In this document: one piece after another, positions 12,331 to 23,600 of the stretch | How positions within the stretch are numbered: the stretch's first letter is position 1 | How the letters are laid out: each line of letters opens with the position of its first letter | From: Acanthosepion pharaonis | Lineage: Eukaryota; Mollusca; Cephalopoda; Sepiida; Sepiidae | Assembly: GCA_903632075.3 (NCBI GenBank) | Contig: CAHIKZ030005436.1 | Location: forward strand, 1,727,501 to 1,791,500 | DNA length: 64,000 nucleotides | Reading direction: 5' to 3' | Notes under the pieces: generated by a model | Database searches by the model: none | Seen by the model: the letters and a program-made list of their open reading frames with translations, nothing else | What the model was told of the DNA's origin: nothing | Position numbers and translations under genes: made by a program

Positions 12331-12863
12331 TGACCGAAAATATGTTTGACAGCGCATCCGCCCTTCTCGCATAGAATAATGAGTAAATCCTGATGTCTTC
12401 AATGACAGCAAATGGAAGAGAAATTTTATTATTGCTTACCATAAACTGGAACACCGAACCATGTTCCGTAACTTTAGGCTTTACGAATTGTTTCACAATA
12501 GAAACTAACTATATATCATAGTTGATCTTTCGGGGGGCATCAAATAAATAAGAATTTGCTTGGTAGTGATCAGGAAAAACAATGGATGGGTCATTATGGT
12601 CACAGATTGATTTCATGGTTATCTGACACTCTCACCCAGCAGCAACAAAATGAATGATATATCCATTGTTGGTCATGGTAGCTGGAGATCTATCACAAGG
12701 ACATTGAAAGGATTTGTGAATCTTTTGCAACATGATGATAAATATGTTCTTTAGTTTGTGACAATGTAATCAGATATTTGTATGTACTGGAAAAAGTCAT
12801 CAAAAAAAATAATCACTGCCTCTGCTCTATCATATTAAACTTATTTTCTCTGTTGGCAAAAGC

Positions 12864-12884
12864 GCACACACACACGTGTGTGTG

Positions 12885-12948
<64 letters not shown>
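12864..12948. repeat. (AC)n-(GT)n-(AT)n compound microsatellite
   Basis: A short AC run flips at a cacgtg centre into GT and then passes into a long AT tract (12890-12948). The AC/GT part is a perfect inverted repeat. Confidence 0.95.
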
Positions 12949-12949
<1 letters not shown>

Positions 12950-13090
12950 GAAGACGTGATCATATTTAAACGGAACGCTGATCTTATATAAAAATTTCAG
13001 TTATCTGTTTCGATTAGTTGTGCTCTTATGTCCATCGTCTTTTCGTGTTGAATTTTTATATGTTCTAATGTTAATTATGTTTAAATGAAA

Positions 13091-13140
13091 ATGTCCTGAA
13101 GATGGTCTAAAATAGACCGAAACGTCCGACGTTGACTTTA
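13091..13140 (+). ncRNA. Hammerhead-like ribozyme core (PLE terminus)
   Basis: The order of elements matches a type I hammerhead. CTGAAGA (13096-13102) fits the conserved CUGANGA. It is followed by one extra T, then stem II GGTCT/AGACC (13104-13108 with 13114-13118), then GAA (13119-13121). Stem III is ACGT/ACGT (13122-13125 with 13129-13132) around a CCG loop, with T13133 at the cleavage position. GTC before the core pairs with GAC after it as the base of stem I. Hammerheads of this small type are known in the terminal repeats of Penelope-like elements. The extra T before stem II is a departure from the strict consensus and may mean that the motif is inactive. Confidence 0.5.
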
Positions 13141-13239
13141 TATTAATATTAATACAGCATAATTGCATATTAAGATTTTTGTTTGTTTTTTCTGTATATT
13201 TTTCTTCATACTGTCGGATCTATATCCATATATTTTCTT

Positions 13240-13250
13240 ATATATATATG

Positions 13251-13336
<86 letters not shown>
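13240..13336. repeat. (AT)n microsatellite
   Basis: An AT run at 13240-13249, a short break, then an 84-base pure AT tract to 13336. It is the source of the YI-repeat open frames on both strands. Confidence 0.97.
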
Positions 13337-13337
<1 letters not shown>

Positions 13338-14685
13338 CATGCGCGGTACGCATTGGAAAGCGCTCAATATCAGTGATAGAGCTAACATATTTAGTTGGAT
13401 TGATGTGAGTTTGTAGCCCTGGATTTCACGATATTGGCGATCGTTACACATATATATGTAATCATGCGCTTTCACACATCTTCTATACGTTTCTTTTTCT
13501 GTTGTATTTTTTAAGATGGGGTCTGTGTAAAACTATGGTTGGTAAAATTGTTATTATTTTTAATTTTTAAATTTTAATGCTGTTTTGTTATTATTTTAAA
13601 GCAGGTTATTTGCGTGTTTTTGGCGATTGCTAAATCGTAGAAACTTATTTGTAATCATGCGATGGTATTAATTATGCTGGGTGTAGTATAGTTGTGGAAT
13701 GATGCGGTAATGAGAATTGTGGTGCGGTAGTAATTGTGGACTAAAGCCGCAATGGTAACTGTGAAGCGGTAGTAATGGGGGCAGCAGGTGATGATAATAA
13801 AAATTGTAGTGGCAAATACTTATGGTAAAATGGTAGAAGGGATTGTAGTAATGGTGTTGGAATGGTAATAACAATAATTATAATTATATTCATGATAGTT
13901 TTAAATAGAAAATAATTGATAGTGTTATGGTGCCAGTGGCTTCTCTTTTCGTGTTTAGAGGGTCAATGGTGCTTTATGTAGCAGTGTTGGATGGTATTCC
14001 TTATGATAATTGGTATCTTTTTCATGTCTGCAATTAGAAATTATTTCTGATCTTATGAATAGTAATTATTTCTGATCGTATGAATAGTAATTTCTTTTGT
14101 TGGATGTGGGAAATTATTACTACGTTTTCGTGCAGGCACTTCTTTGTTATGTTGCTGTAGGCAATGTGTTTTTTCAATTTTTCACAGCTTATTCTTATTG
14201 CAATATTTCTCTCTTTTAGATGCCATATGTATGTGGATAGTGTAGTGCTATTTGAATATTTTTTTCGGAGAATGAAAGTTTTTTTTATTTTCTTGAATAG
14301 TAGCAGCGATGTAGTACATTGTGCTGACGTTTTGCATTTGCCTTGGCTTTATATACTATATTCGTTTGTTGGCAGTTTCCTTGGAGCGGACATGGTTTTT
14401 TTTTCTGCAGTTGCATTGAGCGTTATTGCAGGTTGTTACTTTTTGTTGTGGCATTTTATTATTTGTGTTAGATTTTTGTGCAACTGTAACTAATTTTTAC
14501 GTTATTTTTGTTAAATAATTTTGCTAAGCGGTTTGTTGCGTGGAAGTGCTTTTCTATAAAGTTCATCAAATTCACTGTGCACACATATTTATATTTACAC
14601 ACGCTACATCCCAGATATTTATCCCTTTAACCCATAAATATGAAGTACTTTAAAACTATATTTCCTCATTTTATCATATATATAT
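13337..14685. other. No gene supported
   Basis: Contains a GT/GA/AT-rich low-complexity area with repeated ggtagtaat/ggtaataa words (13640-13900) and a T-rich 109-codon frame (14164-14493) that has no recognisable domain. A 32-base local duplication, ttatttctgatc(t/g)tatgaatagtaat, occurs at about 14040-14095. Confidence 0.4.
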
Positions 14686-14686
14686 T

Positions 14687-14736
<50 letters not shown>
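14686..14736. repeat. (TC)n-(TA)n microsatellite
   Basis: TC dinucleotides to 14705 pass directly into TA dinucleotides to 14736. Confidence 0.95.
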
Positions 14737-14739
<3 letters not shown>

Positions 14740-14880
14740 TTTGCGGTGCAAAATTTAAGGATAGCTAGGAATAAGCATAATTCATATGGCATTTAATGTA
14801 TATTTTAAAAGCTAAAAAAACAACCGGTTTCGTCCCAGCCTTGTCAAGTTTATTTCTGGGATATAAAAAATAAACCTGTC
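14737..14880 (-). mobile_element. PLE-type terminus beside (TA)n
   Basis: On the minus strand the segment carries CTTGACAAGGCTGGGACGAA followed by ACCGG (about 14820-14846). This is the degraded layout of a PLE hammerhead (CTGA-stem-GACGAAAC). It runs outward into the (TA)n tract at 14706-14736, as several similar termini in this window do. The catalytic CTGANGA box is not intact. Confidence 0.4.
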
Positions 14881-15155
14881 AATTTAATTGATATTAATGA
14901 TAACCAATAGTGGAAAGAAAACTGAATTTCAAAAAAGCTAGAGTCCAATAGCGTCCAGCCCCAGAAAGAATTCCCTATGTAAACAGAGTGAAGTCTCACA
15001 GGATCTGATATACAAGGACTCTAGAACCTTGAGGTGATATGAGGAGTGGGACCTCGATAAAAAAGAAAAACGGTCCACTCTAAAAATCAAAGACACAATT
15101 CCTACTATTTATAACATGCTCTGCAATAGAAGAGCCAGAAGTAATAGTTAGCTGA

Positions 15156-15160
<5 letters not shown>

Positions 15161-15215
<55 letters not shown>
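15161..15215. repeat. (AT)n microsatellite
   Basis: Pure AT tract abutting the terminus at 15216-15260. Confidence 0.95.
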
Positions 15216-15218
<3 letters not shown>

Positions 15219-15300
15219 TCTAAGTAACACGTTTCATTCCCCAGAAGCACTTCATCTGACTAAAGTAATGTTTCTGTTGGTGGGATTATATCTGTCTAGG
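15216..15300 (-). mobile_element. PLE-type terminus beside (AT)n
   Basis: Minus strand reads CAGATGAAGTGCTTC then ATGAAACGTGTTAC, a hammerhead-like CTGATGA...GAAAC layout with the first box mutated, running outward directly into (AT)n. It lies 3' of the minus-strand PLE coding remnant at 15985-17830, with a LINE end in between, so the two could be parts of one interrupted element. Confidence 0.4.
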
Positions 15301-15375
15301 AGGGTGGGATTATAAAAACACGAACGTCGGTCTTACGCTGTCCGCTGATTTGAGGTGAAACAAATACAGAGACTC

Positions 15376-15960
15376 AAAAGCTTCATCTACCGCAAGGAAA
15401 GTGGTTTCTCTGTGTCGTGTCAGAAAGTTTTTCTCGTCTGAGTCTATCCTTCAAATCTATAAATCAACCATCCGTCCTTGCATGAAATATTGCTGTCATA
15501 TATGGTCTGGAAGCCCCGCCGTAAGTTTCGAGGTACTCGACAAAATCCAGAGACGGATATGCAATGTGATCTGACATTTAGTCTACAGTCACTTTCTCAC
15601 AGACGTGCCGTGGCTTCTCTCTGTCTCTTCTATAAGTATTTTCACGGCAACCGGGTTGGCATTTCGGTCCCACCCTTTTACTGTCAAAACGGTTAAATGT
15701 AACCGTCTCTTCTACTCAAACAGCTTTTTCTCTCTCACTTCCCGTCTGTGTAATAGTCTTCGTCTTACTTGCTTCCCTGATAACTATAATCTTCACATAT
15801 TCAAGTGTAATGTCAATCGACATCTTCTGATACCTTGATCTTGTTCCCCCCGTCCTTCTCTTTATCCTCTCCCCAAACCCGCCTTTTACTCTTGTTCTCT
15901 ACCCTCCGTAACCCCTTGCGTCCTAGTGGCACTCCCGTCTTGCTTCGGGTGAAATGCTTA
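15376..15960 (+). pseudogene. CR1/Jockey-like LINE 3' end
   Basis: Translation across frameshifts gives, in order, ILQIYKSTIRPCMKYCCH, IWSG, LDKIQRRICNVI, LSHRRAVASLCLFYKYFHG, then HPFTVKTVKCNRLFYSN, SFFSLTSRLCNSLRLTCFPD and NYNLHIFKCNVNRHLL with a stop at about 15837. This is the C-terminal region of the LINE reverse transcriptase open frame. A 3' UTR follows and contains aaccccttgcgtcctagtgg and a terminal cttgcttcgggtgaaatg. It is the best-preserved copy of this tail and the reference for the fragments at 11745, 20140, 26395, 38290, 47430 and 63415. It is 5'-truncated, as usual for LINEs. Confidence 0.85.
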
Positions 15961-15984
15961 AAACAATGATCGTAGCAATCAATG

Positions 15985-16217
15985 CAGTTTATATAAATTT
16001 TCGTCTTCGTAAATTTCTTTTTTCTTTCAATTAAAGTAGCATTTTAAAATCGGAATAAGGCTCAAATTCTATACAGTGAGAATCTAATGCATTGAGTGTA
16101 TGGTTTAGCAAAAGATTTCTTTTGTATTCATATAATCTTTTATTTAAATTCCTCAAGGTTTTTCCTGTGTGGCAATCATTACAGGTTTTAGATTAAATGA
16201 CTCTTTCCAGTTTTAGC

Positions 16218-16255
<38 letters not shown>

Positions 16256-17830
16256 GCTTCTATTATGTTTCTTTTTGTTTTGAAGTCCTTGTAAGAACTG
16301 TTAAGCGTAGATACATTCTTTTCAATAAACACATCGCGACATCTATTGGAGACATGAAATATAAATTTTATTATTGCATTATTCCAAAATCTTAACACAT
16401 CAGCAAATAGCTATTAATATAAACAACTGAGCACAAATGGTTAATAATTAAAAAAATAGTAATTAATATATAATTTTGAATTAATTAATAGAAAATAAAA
16501 GTCATTCATATTACTAAAATTATGAAAAACAAATTAAAAATCAGAAGTGTCAGAATCATTAGTAATATAGAGATCTGAATCAGATATCTTGAGATACATC
16601 TTCGTTTTTTATGTCCTTATAATACAAATTAACCATTTTATAGCATTTATGTATACAATGGTTAATTCGTTCACTTTATATATTTTCAAGTGATCCTTCT
16701 AATCTAGCAAACAACACTGAACGTGGTACTTGAATTGTATTTTCAGGAAATTTCACTGAATTTTTCATAAGAGAAATATTTCTGCTTTGTTATAATGCTT
16801 ATTACCGAAACAGTAAAAATACTGAATATTTTTTAAACATTAAAGTATATTTAATCATATCTCACTAATAGCAGTCGTGATGTGTGAATTCGTTTCAAGC
16901 GAAAAGCGATACATGGCCTAACAACTGTATCGCAACTATAGTGTTTGGTAGGTCATGTATCTCGTTTCGACAGATTTGCTTAATTTGTCCTTTTATTCTG
17001 AAATACTGGACGAGCCTTTTGTTTCGTATTGAATATTAAATAATTACGGTGTTGAAAGACCTTAAATATATTTTCAAATTTCCCTTCATCTTTAAATCGA
17101 GGCCTACAAACTGTGAATGCTCTTAAATAGAATCCGATAACTATTCCGGATTTCATTTTTTTGTTATGGTGAAAATAGAAATTTACAAGATTATTTATAT
17201 TAGTTGATTTACCTAACCATTTCGTTCTGGGTCAGTATCAGTACGATTTAACATGTTATCGAGGAGTGGTAATGTATTGTTTGTTGCTGTTTCGTAAGTA
17301 GATTCTATAATAAAATCGATTCTGTTCAGTTGATCTACAAGGTCAGGTAATGTTCTTTCGTAGGGATCTATAAACTAATCATAAATATATTGATTGATTC
17401 GGTAAAATATTTTCTAAATGAATAGACACAAGAAACTATAATTACAGATAAGTTAAAGCTAGGCTTAGATACTAACCGATCGGTAGTGTGAACGTTTGTT
17501 TATAAAAATTATTACTAAATGTAAAATATCATTGGTGCGTTATGAGTAGGCAATTTTTTTTTTTTATTTTAGATATTGGTATGGAGAGTTTTTTTATTTA
17601 TTTTTATTGTGTTAGATGCTTTTGTTTGAATAAAATAAGCATTTGTTAACAGGGACAATGATATAAAGCGATTTAACATCTAAACTTGCTATGAGTTTAT
17701 TTGTGATATTCCCATTAGTTATCTGAAGACCTTGTCTAAATTTTTGAATATGTAACGGGCTGATTGTTCCAAGGAGAGATGTTAACAGTTTTGTTATTGC
17801 TTTCACTAGTTCCTCATGACTATCTTGAAT
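15985..17830 (-). pseudogene. Penelope-like element (RT plus GIY-YIG) fossil
   Basis: Read on the minus strand from 17830, translation gives GTISPLHIQKF, then KLIASLDVKSLYIIVPV, the PLE reverse transcriptase block containing the first catalytic aspartate. Around 17370-17140 it reads TLPDLVDQLNRIDF, NNTLPLLDNML, then FYFHHNKKMKSGIVIGFYLR in a second frame, matching the PLE thumb region. Around 16200-15985 it reads KTCNDCHTGKTLRNLNKRLY, an arginine-containing GIY-YIG-type segment, then NHTLNALDSH. A (TAA)n tract (16218-16254) interrupts the linker. RT and GIY-YIG in this order define Penelope-like elements. Many stops and gaps show that it is dead. The part carrying the YxDD box was not found. 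Confidence 0.75.
16218..16254. repeat. (TTA)n microsatellite
   Basis: Twelve TTA steps lying inside the PLE remnant on the minus strand. Confidence 0.95.
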
Positions 17831-18499
17831 AGGGGTGCATACAATGATAAAATTAAATTACTACTCAACGATACTAACACATAAGAGAAAATAGAGGAAC
17901 AAAAAATGTCTCGCTCAAAATAGTGTTTCTCCTTTTCTTATATTCTCTTACACTCATTACCCCACTGCATGTTAGAGGTTCTGTTGTATGAACATGTTGT
18001 TATGAATAATCAAGAGTGACATCCACTTGTTTCGTTACTCTCCTCTTTGAGAGAGTCATTTCTGTTTACTGGGACTATAAAAGGACACTACGCGAACCTT
18101 TTTGAAATCTTTCTTAAAGCCAACACCTGCGTACTTTTGTAATTACACATCTACCAAAATACGGTGATATAATTTTGGTGGTATTTGAAGTTTGAGGCAC
18201 CTTATCATGGTAACAACTATTCAATGGTCTTTTATATAGCAGAAAAGAAGTTATAGAAAAGAAACGGGTTACAGAAAAGTAAAGTAATTGACATAAAAAA
18301 AAGCTCATACAAAGAGATAGAGAGTGGGTTGTGATTAGCTTGTTGTGAAATCGTCTCAGAACGATATACGACTCTTGCGATGGAGAGATAAAGATTTTTG
18401 TGCGCGACTTAAAGTTTATAGTTGCGTTCCTCCTCGGAAGTAGTAGTAATCTTCGTTGTAGCAGAAGCATTGGTACTTATATTAACAGTACATATTAGC
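17831..18499. other. No gene seen
   Basis: AT-rich DNA; a gggactataaaaggac motif at about 18069-18084 looks TATA-like on the plus strand but has no transcript evidence. The 118-codon minus frame at 18114-18470 has no domain I recognise. Confidence 0.35.
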
Positions 18500-19020
18500 G
18501 GGTGTTGTGTTCCAATCTCTGACGTCACTTTCAATCTCCGATATCTCTCCACCCAGCTCGACTGCACTCGGCGACAAACGAACCAAAAACAAACTTTGAT
18601 TATTGTAGTTTGTTCGACGTTTCCGTTTCCAGTAGTAGTAACAATAGTAGCAGTAGCAATCTTAGATTTTGGTGAAGTAAATCGCTTCTCCGTACTTAAA
18701 CCAACAAAATATGTTAGCGGGCGTTTAGTTCCAATCTCTGACGTCACTTTCAATCTCCGACCCCTCTCCACCTAGCTCGACTGCACTCGACGGCAGACGA
18801 GACAACCACTCTGATTATTGTAGCTTGTGCGACGTTTCCTTTTCCAGTGGTAGTAATAACAGTAGCAGTAGCAGTCTTAGATTTTGGAGTAGTAATTCGC
18901 TTCTCCGTAGTTAGATCAACAAAATATGTTAGCGTACGTTTGGTTCCAATCTCTGACGTCACTTTCAATTTCCGACCTTTCTCCACCCAGCTCGACTGCA
19001 CTCGACGACAGACGAGCTAA
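18500..19020. repeat. ~217-bp tandem repeat with three CRE palindromes
   Basis: Two full units and a partial third, in direct order. Each contains ccaatctctgacgtcacttt, so the perfect CRE palindrome TGACGTCA occurs at 18520, 18739 and 18954, spaced 219 and 215 bases. Each is followed by ctctccacc(c/t)agctcgactgcactcg and, in the two complete units, by a gtagtagtaa/agtagcagtagc stretch and atatgttagcg. The segment is less AT-rich than its neighbours. On the minus strand it stays open over two overlapping frames (18409-18771 and 18750-19001) that encode repeats of KVTSEIGT...TYFV; the 215-base spacing breaks the frame between units. It may be a regulatory repeat, an LTR-like U3 region, or a decayed repeat-coding exon. 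Confidence 0.85.
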
Positions 19021-20139
19021 CTACTCTGTCAACAGATTTCTGTGCGCGTTTATATAGATAAACCTGGCTGATCATAAATTGACCCTTGGCCTGCACGCGA
19101 TTATCACGGGTCTCGCTTTCAATCCAAAATCATTTCAATTTCAAAGTTCCTCATAGTTTTAGTAAACTCTATTTCAAATTTTAACCGATAAAAATTATTT
19201 CGATCATTTTTCATTGTCTTTCTAATGATCCAATTCCAAATGGGCTAGATCAGATTTCCCATCAGTAAACAAAATTGTCACACACAGGTACTCTACGAAC
19301 TGTATTAGTTTTATTTTAATTTACATTTTACAATTATTATATCTTCTATTAAAATATTTGAAACCTCTTGCTATTTTTGAATCTTGGTACCTTTATTGTC
19401 TTGTTTGGAGTGAAATCATTAAAAAATAAAACCCTTTAAAATTAGATGGGTAATCGTTACAACAGGGCTCACCTTATACAACGTTGCATATAGAAATTCT
19501 ATTCTATGAACTTCAAAACCGTCTCTCTTGAAGTAAAAATAAAATGGGATATTGTTGCACTTTGTGTCGTCTCTGGCTTCAATTTTTCAAACTCAATGTT
19601 TCATCACAGACTGAATCAATGACGGATAGTTTTTTTTTACTCGCTTTATTTCACGACATTAGTCATAGCATTGTTTCTAAGCGGAAGCGAGTGTGAACGG
19701 GACATAAAATGAACGAGTGGGAACCGCTTGAGCCACCTGCTGGCTTGTCCCATTAAGAAAGCTGGATTCGTCGTGACGTCTTGAGGTCTATTTTATTTCG
19801 CACCAGTAATGGCCGTCTTTGAGTATTTTTGGTCTTATATCAAAATTAAATGACAATCCATCATATCGCTCCCACAGAGTTCAAACCACACCACTGATTT
19901 CGAATTGTCAGAGTTCTGACCAGTAATTTGTTATTTTCAACCAGCCTATGCATTCTGTAACAACATCCTAAATAATGTATACAAATACAGATTGTTTAAA
20001 AGATTATAAATCGTGTGATCCTGTAGTTGATGGAATACTGGATTTTTTTTTCAATCCAACAGAGAGCAAGACTTATTGTTCTGTTTATGATGGCCTATTT
20101 CCCTATACTCACCATTAATAAAAGACATGTGTTATATTC
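19021..20139. other. No gene seen
   Basis: Contains a TATA-like gcgtttatatagataa at 19046-19061 just beyond the CRE repeats. A moderately GC-richer patch at 19670-19830 has no open frame or family signature I recognise. Confidence 0.35.
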
Positions 20140-20445
20140 TTAATCATTTTACTCCAAGCAAGGCGATAATTCCACTAAGACGCAAGAGACTGTTGAGAGT
20201 GAAAGACAATGAGACTTTAGTTAGGTGAAAGGCCAATAAATGAACAGCGTTCAGGAAGATAGAAGATAGCATTTGGCGTGGTATTTAAATTTTTGAAGAT
20301 CGTAGGTGGCAGGTAAGCAAGAAACTTGGAAAAAGTTCCACAGGCGAGAAAAGTAATTATTAGAATAGAATGTACAGTTGCATCGAGTTAGTTCAACAGT
20401 AAAACGGTGAGGCCTAGTTTATTAACACGCTTAAATTCATGCAGA
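20140..20445 (-). pseudogene. LINE 3' tail fragment
   Basis: The plus strand shows the reverse of the tail seen at 15700-15960. It has caagcaaggcgataattccactaag and cgcaagagactg (the reversed 3' UTR), then the reversed NRHLL and SRLWNSLP blocks around 20255-20350 and a reversed TVKTVKCNR block to about 20410. It is strongly decayed. Confidence 0.65.
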
Positions 20446-20454
20446 AGATGCACC

Positions 20455-20481
20455 AATATTTTACTTATTATAAAACACAGG

Positions 20482-20518
<37 letters not shown>

Positions 20519-20756
20519 TGTACGTTTATATATTGGATCGGATTTCCTATACTTTTCAACCGATTTCAACAAAACTTCACAGGGCTACGTAAAATTACCT
20601 TGCGGTCGTTCTGACAGCGCCAAAAATTAGAAAAAAAACATTTTGCACGAAATCTATTTGAAAACACGTTTAAGAGGCATTAATGAAAGGGGGAGAACTC
20701 ATATCAAGTTATACTTATTAATATCGAGTTATCGAGTTATACTTATTATAAAACCC

Positions 20757-20803
<47 letters not shown>

Positions 20804-21190
20804 CGTTTATATATGGGATCGACTTTCCTACATTTTTTAACCGATTTCAATAAAACTTCACTTTTTTTGGCAGGTAGTGTTTCTTATGGTCTTGCACACT
20901 TTTTTCTTTATTTTTACATTCAGAATGCTTTAAAAATTCCATTTACAAGATAATTGTTTATAATAAAATTCTATTCAATCGGTAGACTCATAATGATTGA
21001 AAACAATGTTTTTGTTTGAGTTTGGGTTTGACCACTTCGTAAAAACAAAAAAAAAACTAATTAAGACATGCGTGTCCGTCAACCTTAAACAATAATCTTT
21101 GTCAATTTTATTTTTCAATCTTTATGATGGTCGATACTTGATCTATCTCTTACTGTTACATCCCCGGGCAACGCCGGGCTCTACTGCTAG
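20455..21190 (+). mobile_element. Helitron-like element, 3' end preserved
   Basis: The right end has the Helitron 3' signature: a GC hairpin CCCGG/CCGGG (21163-21167 with 21174-21178), eight bases, then CTAG followed by T (21187-21191). Inside are two direct copies of one module, acttattataaaac(a/c)cagg-(GT)n-cgtttatata(t)-ggatcg-ttcctac-ttttcaaccgatttcaa, at 20462-20580 and 20741-20860, each with a long GT tract (20482-20518 and 20760-20801). The element has no coding capacity and so is non-autonomous. Related copies with the same end are at 31820-32681 and 34812-37690. The left boundary is uncertain. Confidence 0.65.
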
Positions 21191-23097
21191 TTATTTATAA
21201 ACTGTGAAAAGAACATCCAAATTTGAGCCTTTACTTTGATAAATTTGATTAAAATGATTGCCTTCCAACGGTGCAAATATTCAACTGTATTTTCCATGTT
21301 CATTCTGACTAATCAAATAAATAATCACGTGTTCTACGGTTTCAAATTTTTCACATCACTTATCGAGTGGATCTATCATTAACCGACTTAATTTAATAGC
21401 ATTAATGCTGCTAATTTTGACAACAATTAAAACATCTATGAAATTCTTCGTTGGATTTATTTTCTTAATTTCTTTTTAAAGGAATACGCAATCCATTACC
21501 ACAATAGTTCAGCAGATATCACGTACAGTCGTAGAGAATGATTTTCGCGAAAGTATCACATCCGGAGATCATTGAAATCATTCGTCTTCTTCTATGGGCT
21601 ATTATTGCTTTCCACAATTTCCTGTCTTTTGTCGCTTCTAATAAATGTTGTCCTTTCGTTATCTCTTGTAAGTTGCACCCCTTGGCTTTTCTCCCAAAAG
21701 CTCGTTCGAGTACGCCCTTTAAGTCTATAAAAAGGGAAACATATTCTCTCTCATTCTCTTTTTGCTCTTGTTTCCAAATGTAACCGGACGTAGATAAAGA
21801 AAGGTGTTACTGGGGCACAATCGCTTCTTTGGTCCACTCTTGATGCACACACGCACATACACACGATTATTTCACACACACGCACACAAGCACATTCTCA
21901 TACCTAGTTTCAATGTCTTTCACTTTCATTTCAATTGTATACATATTTACATTTTCAATGCATGCATATAATAGGTGTTTATTTATTTTCCATGTCTTGT
22001 ATATTTATTTTACCCGGACTCATATGAGTCAGCCAATATTATTTGCAGGATCAAATGTTCTAAGAGCTCATAAATATTTACTATACAACGTACACGTACT
22101 CAGAGCAAAAGTGTTGATTCCCTCAACATAGTGGTGACATATTTTTATTCAAATATCATAAAATCCATAAAACACTCTCCTAAACCCTGTTCTGCCATCC
22201 ATTTACATAAGTTTACTAGGTAGGTTATGCTTTGTTTTCTTGTCTCTCTTGCTTGCAATCACTGTGAGTATCAACTTTTCCAAGCCCTCTTTCCTCATTA
22301 TGTACCCTAAAATGCCATGTTTCGCTTTATGATGTTAAGTATTTTGTGTTTCTATTTTCTGTAAAAACTTCGTCGGACAATATTTTTCTTAAATTTCAAT
22401 GGTAAGACTGTGGTTGAAAATGCAACAAATACAATTTATTAGGTGAGTGAATATAAATTTTAGAAAAAATAAATATATATATATGTATTTATAAAAAGAT
22501 GGAACACACACGCAAACACACACACACACATTGTCGTGTCCATAAAATATAAATAAATCAAAATTAATTATAGTGTCAAAAATAATTATAATAAAATAAT
22601 TATAACAAGTATAATTATCATTAAATCAATCATCCAATGAGTATCGACTCCACTTTTCTCCTCTGCACACACAAACATGTGACTTTCTCATTAGGGAAGA
22701 AGGAGTTCACATAGACAGGTCGTCAACACGTAAGTCAATGAAAATTTCGTCTCCTTTTCCTTTTACAGGTTATAATAGTAATATTCCGCTTTTAGTACTC
22801 AACAAAAATTTGAGGCAAGAAAACCCCTGACATTTGTTGTAATTTGTAACTAAATTATCTGTACACTCATTTGTACGCATCTATAAAACGTATACATGAA
22901 AAACTGTTTATCCTATCATTTTGTTGGGTTCCGATCTAGATTTGATATACATTTGACCCTTCAATTTTATTCAGTAGTACTGTCTCTCGTTTCTCCAACA
23001 CCACATTGCGGCTGGCTGTTTGCAATAAGAGTATTTTTGTATATATATATAAATGTTAGAAGATTTGTAATTATCTACTCAGCGTTATAACTCCACT

Positions 23098-23100
<3 letters not shown>
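21191..23100. other. No gene supported
   Basis: AT-rich. The plus strand at 21570-21740 (AIIAFHNFLSF...) weakly resembles the 3' half of the repeated segment at 62577-62818 and 63741-64000 and may be a LINE-derived piece. There is an AC-rich patch at 21844-21895 and another at 22500-22530. No domain was recognised. Confidence 0.35.

Positions 23101-23159
<59 letters not shown>
23101..23159. repeat. (AT)n microsatellite
   Basis: Pure AT tract adjoining the PLE-like terminus at 23161-23350. Confidence 0.97.
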
Positions 23160-23160
<1 letters not shown>

Positions 23161-23350
23161 TGTTAAATATAACAGACACCGAATGCCTGTTATGTTTTAT
23201 CATTAGCCATTCTAAGCTTCGTATAGTGGCTCTAGTTTCGCGAGAAAATAAAAACAAAACTGTCCAACATTTGGATATTGTTTATTATGCTGTTCCTCGA
23301 TTTAAGCTTTCAGCTTATATGAGCCATCATCAGAGTGGTTTTATGGACAT
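23161..23350 (-). mobile_element. PLE-type terminus with hammerhead-like core
   Basis: On the minus strand CTGATGA (23327-23333 reversed) is an exact CUGANGA box. It is followed by one extra T, then GGCT pairing with AGCT/AGCC-like bases, then GAAAGC. The order is the same as at 13096-13133, including the extra T. The segment then runs outward toward the (AT)n tract at 23101-23159. No coding sequence accompanies it. Confidence 0.45.
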
Positions 23351-23522
23351 TACAACAGAGATATTCACCAACGAAATATGGCATCCTGTTATGATTACAT
23401 AGAAGTTTGTTATGCGACGATAACGGTCGTGGAATAGCAAGCCCAGGTCATAAATTCGTAATGCGGCTCTGTGACATCGTACATGACCACGTGAGAGAAA
23501 GAAATGTTATCAACTGAACCAT

Positions 23523-23523
<1 letters not shown>

Positions 23524-23600
<77 letters not shown>
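23524..23600. repeat. (AT)n-(GT)n compound microsatellite
   Basis: AT tract to about 23570, then GT with one TA interruption. Confidence 0.95.
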
